Assembly (NCBI GenBank): GCA_023678885.1
Contig: CM042982.1
Location: 6,758,001-6,822,000, forward strand
Origin: Pogostemon cablin
Lineage: Eukaryota > Streptophyta > Magnoliopsida > Lamiales > Lamiaceae
Direction: 5' to 3'
DNA length: 64,000 bases
A program made the translations under genes and the position numbers. The number at the start of each line of letters is the position of its first letter. Positions within the stretch are counted from its first letter, which is position 1. The notes under the pieces are model-generated. The model was given only the letters and a program-made list of their open reading frames with translations. It ran no database searches and was not told where the DNA came from. Below are positions 59,590 to 64,000 of this stretch, piece by piece.

Positions 59590-60593
59590 ATTGGGACAAG
59601 TGGTTTTTCTTTGCTGCTTTTAATTATTTGCAATCAACAACATTATGTAGCTTTTATTTGTAACAGACACCCTCTACTTTACCTTGACTCCAGCAACTAG
59701 ATATCAAATGTCCCTACTTCTATCATACAGATCAAACCCAAGGTTTTTTTTTAGTTTATCTGTCATTTCCTATTCTTGTCAAATGTTAAGTGGCAAACTT
59801 ATATGAACATCTATTTTTCTTATTTTGATCTTTAAAGTTTATATATTTATTTATTTATTTAAAATAATGAATGTATTTTTTTGGGGGGAGGGAAATGAGG
59901 GTACGTGCAGAAAATACAAATTACATCCATAAAAAATATAGTTTAACTATTTTAATAGTTAGATTAAACTACAATTTCTACTCTTACTATATCCTTAATT
60001 ATTTAGTATTATAATGGCATATCAGCTATATTGTTCTTATTTATTTAGTATTATAATGACATATCAGCATTAATTTCAAATTGATTAAAATTATTTATAA
60101 TCGATTTATTCTTTTTTTATTTGAATTAAAATTTAAAATATTTGAAAATTTTGAGATAAATGTATATATTTGGGATTCTTAAATTCTTAATAATTATGGT
60201 TTGTTAAAAATACGCGTTTTAACTAACATTTTCCCGTATAATTTAGCATTCTATGTTAAGTATATTGAAATCCTAAGGCTAAGCCCATTTTGTAACATAA
60301 TTCCGCCATTCCCAAATCCTCTCTCTCTCTCTCTGTCTGCTTGCAAGCGCTGTCTTCTTTGTTTCACGACAGCCTGCTTTCCCCAGTTGGTTGGGAGAAA
60401 GGGAAGGATACAAAAAAAAAAATCATCCATTTCGGGAAAAAAAATTAAAAAATTAAAAAACCAAACTCTCAGGCTCTCAGCCAATCCAAATTCTGCAATT
60501 TCCAGACGATAATAACCGTTGCCATTGATTCCTCATCTAATCAAACGGGCACTGCGACGGCCGCCGCAAATATTGGCCGTCGCCACCGCCCCT
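59590..60593. other. RPL40 3' flank and upstream region of the membrane-protein gene
   Basis: AT-rich to about 60290, then a CT-rich leader-like stretch with a (CT)n run at about 60318-60334. TTATTTAGTATTATAATG occurs twice near 60000-60060. No further gene. Confidence 0.45.
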
Positions 60594-61547
60594 ATGAGAA
60601 ACCTCTTATACCTCCACCCTGACGATGGGTATCATGATTCCAATGCCGAACGTTCAATGGTAATCCCCTTCGATAATCACGCCTTCGACGTTGCGACAGT
60701 ATGTGGAATCTCCGGCATCCTCCTTCTCTCTCTATTTTCTCTCTCATCCATCTTCTACCTCCGGATAAGGTCGCGCCAATTTCATCACCTCGAGAATTTC
60801 AATTCATTCTGGACCGTCCGATTGCTCCTTGCCTTCTTCCCTGTGGCGTGGGCCGCCAATGAGATCCTGCGGCTGCCGGTGCCTCGCCGGCATTATTTGT
60901 ACCCTTTTTGGCCTAACCTAACCCTAGAAGAGGAAGCTGATATCTGCAAAGTGCACATTGTTCTATCTCTCGGATTCCTCGAACCCAGCTTCCTGATGAC
61001 GCTTCTCTTCTTGGTGAAAGTTTCGATTAAGGGCACGAAATCGAGTCGGATTTTGGAATTGATGTCGCTGCTGATGGTGAGCTCCGCCGTGACGGCGCTG
61101 CAGATGGTTAGTGTGTATTTCCTGCCGTGGGAGGAGGACATGCCGAAGCTGATGCAGAGCACCTCTGTTCTAGGGTACGACCACGAGACGGTTCTGTGCA
61201 CCTACCCATTCCTAAGCGGCGTCGTATTCCTGGCCTTCACGATCGGATACGCCATGGCCTTCCTGTTCTCCTTCTGGCGGGTGATGGAATTAGTGATAAA
61301 CAAGGGGACGCGGCACCGGATTTACCTGCTGGCGTCGGCCGTGATGGTGGCGCTGTCGGTGCAGATTGTGTGCCTGAGCTTGTCGTGGTTGTGGACGCCG
61401 GAGGAGGCGGAGTACGGGCTGGTGGTGTTCGCGATGTTTGTTTTTGTTGCGGGGAGTATGGCGGTGGGAGAGGTGGTTCTGGTGCTGAAACCCATCAAAG
61501 ATGCCCTCGCCGTGGGCGGCGGTTTGCAGAGCCCGTGTTTGTTGTAG
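60594..61547 (+). CDS. Intronless seven-pass membrane protein of unknown function (317 aa)
   Basis: The frame is open from 60519, but the first ATG is at 60594 (MRNLLYLHPDDGYHDSNAER); upstream sequence in this frame has no ATG. Seven hydrophobic segments are visible (about residues 35-57, 72-92, 115-140, 155-177, 203-228, 242-262, 271-295), starting VATVCGISGILLLSLFSL and including FWTVRLLLAFFPVAWAANEI and GVVFLAFTIGYAMAFLFSFW. GC content is far higher than the surroundings, as in an intact gene. The topology recalls plant heptahelical proteins once listed as GPCR candidates and THH1/TOM1/TOM3-domain proteins, but I do not recognise a diagnostic motif and assign no function. One NLT glycosylation-type site precedes helix 3. 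Confidence 0.85.
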   Translation: MRNLLYLHPDDGYHDSNAERSMVIPFDNHAFDVATVCGISGILLLSLFSLSSIFYLRIRSRQFHHLENFNSFWTVRLLLAFFPVAWAANEILRLPVPRRHYLYPFWPNLTLEEEADICKVHIVLSLGFLEPSFLMTLLFLVKVSIKGTKSSRILELMSLLMVSSAVTALQMVSVYFLPWEEDMPKLMQSTSVLGYDHETVLCTYPFLSGVVFLAFTIGYAMAFLFSFWRVMELVINKGTRHRIYLLASAVMVALSVQIVCLSLSWLWTPEEAEYGLVVFAMFVFVAGSMAVGEVVLVLKPIKDALAVGGGLQSPCLL

Positions 61548-63137
61548 TGGTGATGGATGATATTGTCATTTTTTTGGACTCGTAAGGGTGTTTTGGTCAT
61601 TTGAATTTAATTGCCTGTAGATAAAACGATGATGAAGGAAATGGCAAACACGCGCTTGTCATATATCAATGTAACTACTTCACCTTTGACTCTGACTTAC
61701 TATCTAGCTCTTCTAATTTAATCTAGTTTCCAATTTTATTTTCCTCTTTATATCAAATGCGTTCTTTTTTTCCTTTTTTAATTATATATTCTTGAGTATA
61801 TATTGATTATATCATCATTATGATTTGCTTTAAAGTGACTGAAATTAGAATTAAAATTTTTGACAGATCATATTTAATTTAATTTGAAGATTTTATGATT
61901 AGTTATCACGTGTAATTATTTAATATACTTACTTGTATAATGCCGTTAAAAATAATGCATGTGATTGGATTTTTAAATACATACAATTCTATCACATTAT
62001 ATTACGCATCATCATTATCATGCATCAACTGATTATTAAAATTTTGTAATGTCTGTATTTGGAAACGGGAATGTGAATAAACCCAGTCATTCACCAAATA
62101 TTTGATTTTTAATTAGAAGTCGAGTCAAGTTATTTTGCTTATGATATTTCTGTATAACATTTTAAGTGTTGTTTTATTAGTTCAATGATCGATACATAAA
62201 ATCGCTATTTATACTATTATCTCTGTTTTCAGATGCACTCTAGCATTGAATGTATGATCAAGAAAGTATTTCCTGTACAACTTTTGGAAATATGCTTCAG
62301 AATGAAGTTGCTATATGTGGCTACAATTGCTGTCGGAAAATGATTGAAATATCTTATATCTTCGTAGCTGCCTCGATCAGATCAAGTTCATTAAACCTCA
62401 ATCATGAGGGTTGTAATAATTTGTAATATGTAGTTAGCTGTTAACATTTTGTTTAAGGGTTTTAGCGAGTGAAATGTGGATTATCTTGTGTTATTTTTGT
62501 GTATCATCTTTTGTATCGTTTATTATACTATTGACATGTAAGACTGGAATGAAATTCTATCTGAGTTAATACTTTCATTTTTAGTTTCTTTCTCTTCTAC
62601 GTATCATTCATCAAACAATGTAGCACGTCAAAATAACACGAGATTCCAGTATGGGATTGGAAAACAATTTATTTCCTCCGTCTTGAAAAAGTTATCTTCT
62701 TTTTCTTAACACAGAGACTAACAAGTATAATTATTTAATATCTAGTGAATTGAGAATATGATATTTTAACGTATACTAAATAATTGTATAAATATAATGT
62801 GAGAACTTATTAATATAATGTGAGAACCATTAGTGATGTTCGTTTTAGATTCTAAACCCAAGTTTTGGTTTTCAAAACCCAAATCCACATTTTAAAAACC
62901 ACCCATTATATATAACTACTGTATTCTCTTTTCTCAATTAATACAGTTATCTTTTTATCTCTCCTCTCTCATTTAACTTTTTAAATAAATTAATACATTA
63001 ATTTGTTATAAAATTATAACATATCCTACTCAAAACAAATATAAAATAACTATCATGATTTTCAAAACCCACATGACCTCAAACCAAACATTTCTCATAG
63101 AGAGTAAGTGATACTAAGCAGTGAGAGGTGTTTTATT
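61548..63137. other. Intergenic, no gene seen
   Basis: 3' flank of the membrane-protein gene and AT-rich sequence. CCTCCGTCTTGAAAAAGTTA near 62673 looks like a single, degenerate Stowaway end. No coding frame with support. Confidence 0.45.
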
Positions 63138-63285
63138 TAAGAGTGGGACTCTTGTGCTCCCGGAGACGCCGTGCCCCTTTGTAACTTCTGTGCCCCTTTG
63201 CAATTTAAATTTCCTATAGAATAGGGAGGGGAAGGTTGTGTTCACATGAAGACACAGACTATGTTCGGGTACGCAGAGCACCAAT
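63138..63285. repeat. GTGCCCC-type repeat, copy 2
   Basis: GTGCCCCTTTGTAACTTCTG, GTGCCCCTTTGCAATTTAAA and GGTTGTGTTCACATGAAGAC blocks appear in the same order as at 54242-54460. Confidence 0.6.
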
Positions 63286-64000
63286 TAAACGAAATCCCGG
63301 CTTTACATCAGGTGGGCCTGGCCCATCACAACGGTCCAATAACTGATTACTTTTACTTTCATCAACGCCACCCAATTAGAAGCTCCTCCATTTGATGACC
63401 TCACCAAAATTTTAAAGCTACATTAACATTATTAACAATTTGGGTCACAGGCACACTAGGTGCACCAATTCATCTTCAGGATAATTATTTTATTTTATTT
63501 TATTTTATGATGTGTCAACACACCACTCCTATAAAACATCAAAGTAGAGTAGGGAATCTCAAATATGTGCAAAATGCATACGTTAAATATCTTAACAAAA
63601 TACTTTGTAAGTGTGTGTCAGTGGTGACACATGTATTATGGTATTATATTACACTCCAAATATGAGTTACAGCTTAGAAGCAAAGACAATAGACCAACAA
63701 CGACCACAACAATCCACGTCCATCAGATTAGAAACACTAGGCCGAGGATAAGGCCAGCCTAGTATCAGAACCAACATATATGAAGGCCCAAGGACCATGA
63801 ATAATAAAAGCCCAGTTCGAGTTGAGCTTATATACATAAAACTGACTTAATATAAGCTCAACACATTTATCATCTTTGGACCGACCCTGTATAGGCTAGG
63901 CCCAGTTGAGGATAAGCTCAGCCAACCCTCCAGTGGTTAGCCCATCAAGGATTTAATTAGGTACAATATCTCGAAGTGAATACGAGTAAATCACTCTCAC
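63286..64000. other. Intergenic, possible retrotransposon terminal sequence at right edge
   Basis: From about 63690 the sequence is rich in GGCCCA, TAAGCTCA and AGGCCAGCC motifs, as in some plant LTRs, but it is cut by the window edge and no LTR end was identified. Confidence 0.3.

Noticed and set aside
60519..60593. Upstream extension of the membrane-protein frame (25 codons)
   Set aside because: It would need a TTG start; the first ATG is at 60594 and the extension lies in a leader-like region.
61127..61600. Long open frames on both strands over the seven-helix gene
   Set aside because: GC-rich shadows of the 60594-61547 frame; their predicted proteins lack membrane segments or domains.

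Overview
This is plant nuclear DNA: strongly AT-rich intergenic sequence, intron-split genes with GT/AG borders, many Stowaway-type MITEs, a Copia retrotransposon, a Helitron and a tRNA-derived SINE. The gene set (YSL metal-nicotianamine transporter, plastid/peroxisome 6-phosphogluconolactonase, ubiquitin-RPL40 fusion) is that of a eudicot, perhaps an asterid; this placement is inference. Exon coordinates were derived by hand from splice sites and reading-frame continuity.

Layout. 1-1420: the 5' part of a minus-strand MFS molybdate-anion-transporter-like gene, running off the left edge. 1.4-34.8 kb: a transposon-dominated block with Stowaway MITEs, a 9-bp-TSD Mutator-like MITE, an 8-bp-TSD hAT-like element, a foldback Mutator-like element, a degenerate Copia element (12.4-18.2 kb) and an 11-kb Helitron (about 19.8-30.8 kb) with a broken Rep/helicase gene and a decayed ureidoglycolate amidohydrolase (UAH) fragment. 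35.4-36.9 kb: intronless BCS1-type AAA-ATPase. 37-44.6 kb: gene-free, MITE-rich. 44.7-47.8 kb: five-exon Msp1/ATAD1-type AAA-ATPase. 49.5-52.4 kb: seven-exon YSL transporter. 53.1-53.4 kb: SINE. 54.7-57.3 kb: PGL3-type 6-phosphogluconolactonase, head to head over a 225-bp promoter with the ubiquitin-RPL40 gene (57.6-59.6 kb). 60.6-61.5 kb: intronless seven-pass membrane protein of unknown function. 61.6-64 kb: gene-free, with repeats.

The host genes do not form one pathway. Two AAA-ATPases with N-terminal membrane anchors lie 8 kb apart, but belong to different subfamilies. The PGL3 and RPL40 genes share a short divergent promoter with a telo-box.

The most informative observations concern mobile DNA. 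(1) The Helitron carries a multi-exon UAH fragment. (2) The Copia element has an apparent intron between gag and pol whose removal deletes the gag stop and joins the frames, as in the short-GAG splicing known from plant Copia elements. (3) A tandem duplication has one unit holding two MITEs and the other keeping both empty TA sites. (4) Intron 2 of PGL3 holds a decayed duplicate of the start of exon 3. I found no convincing evidence of a wholly new biological system.
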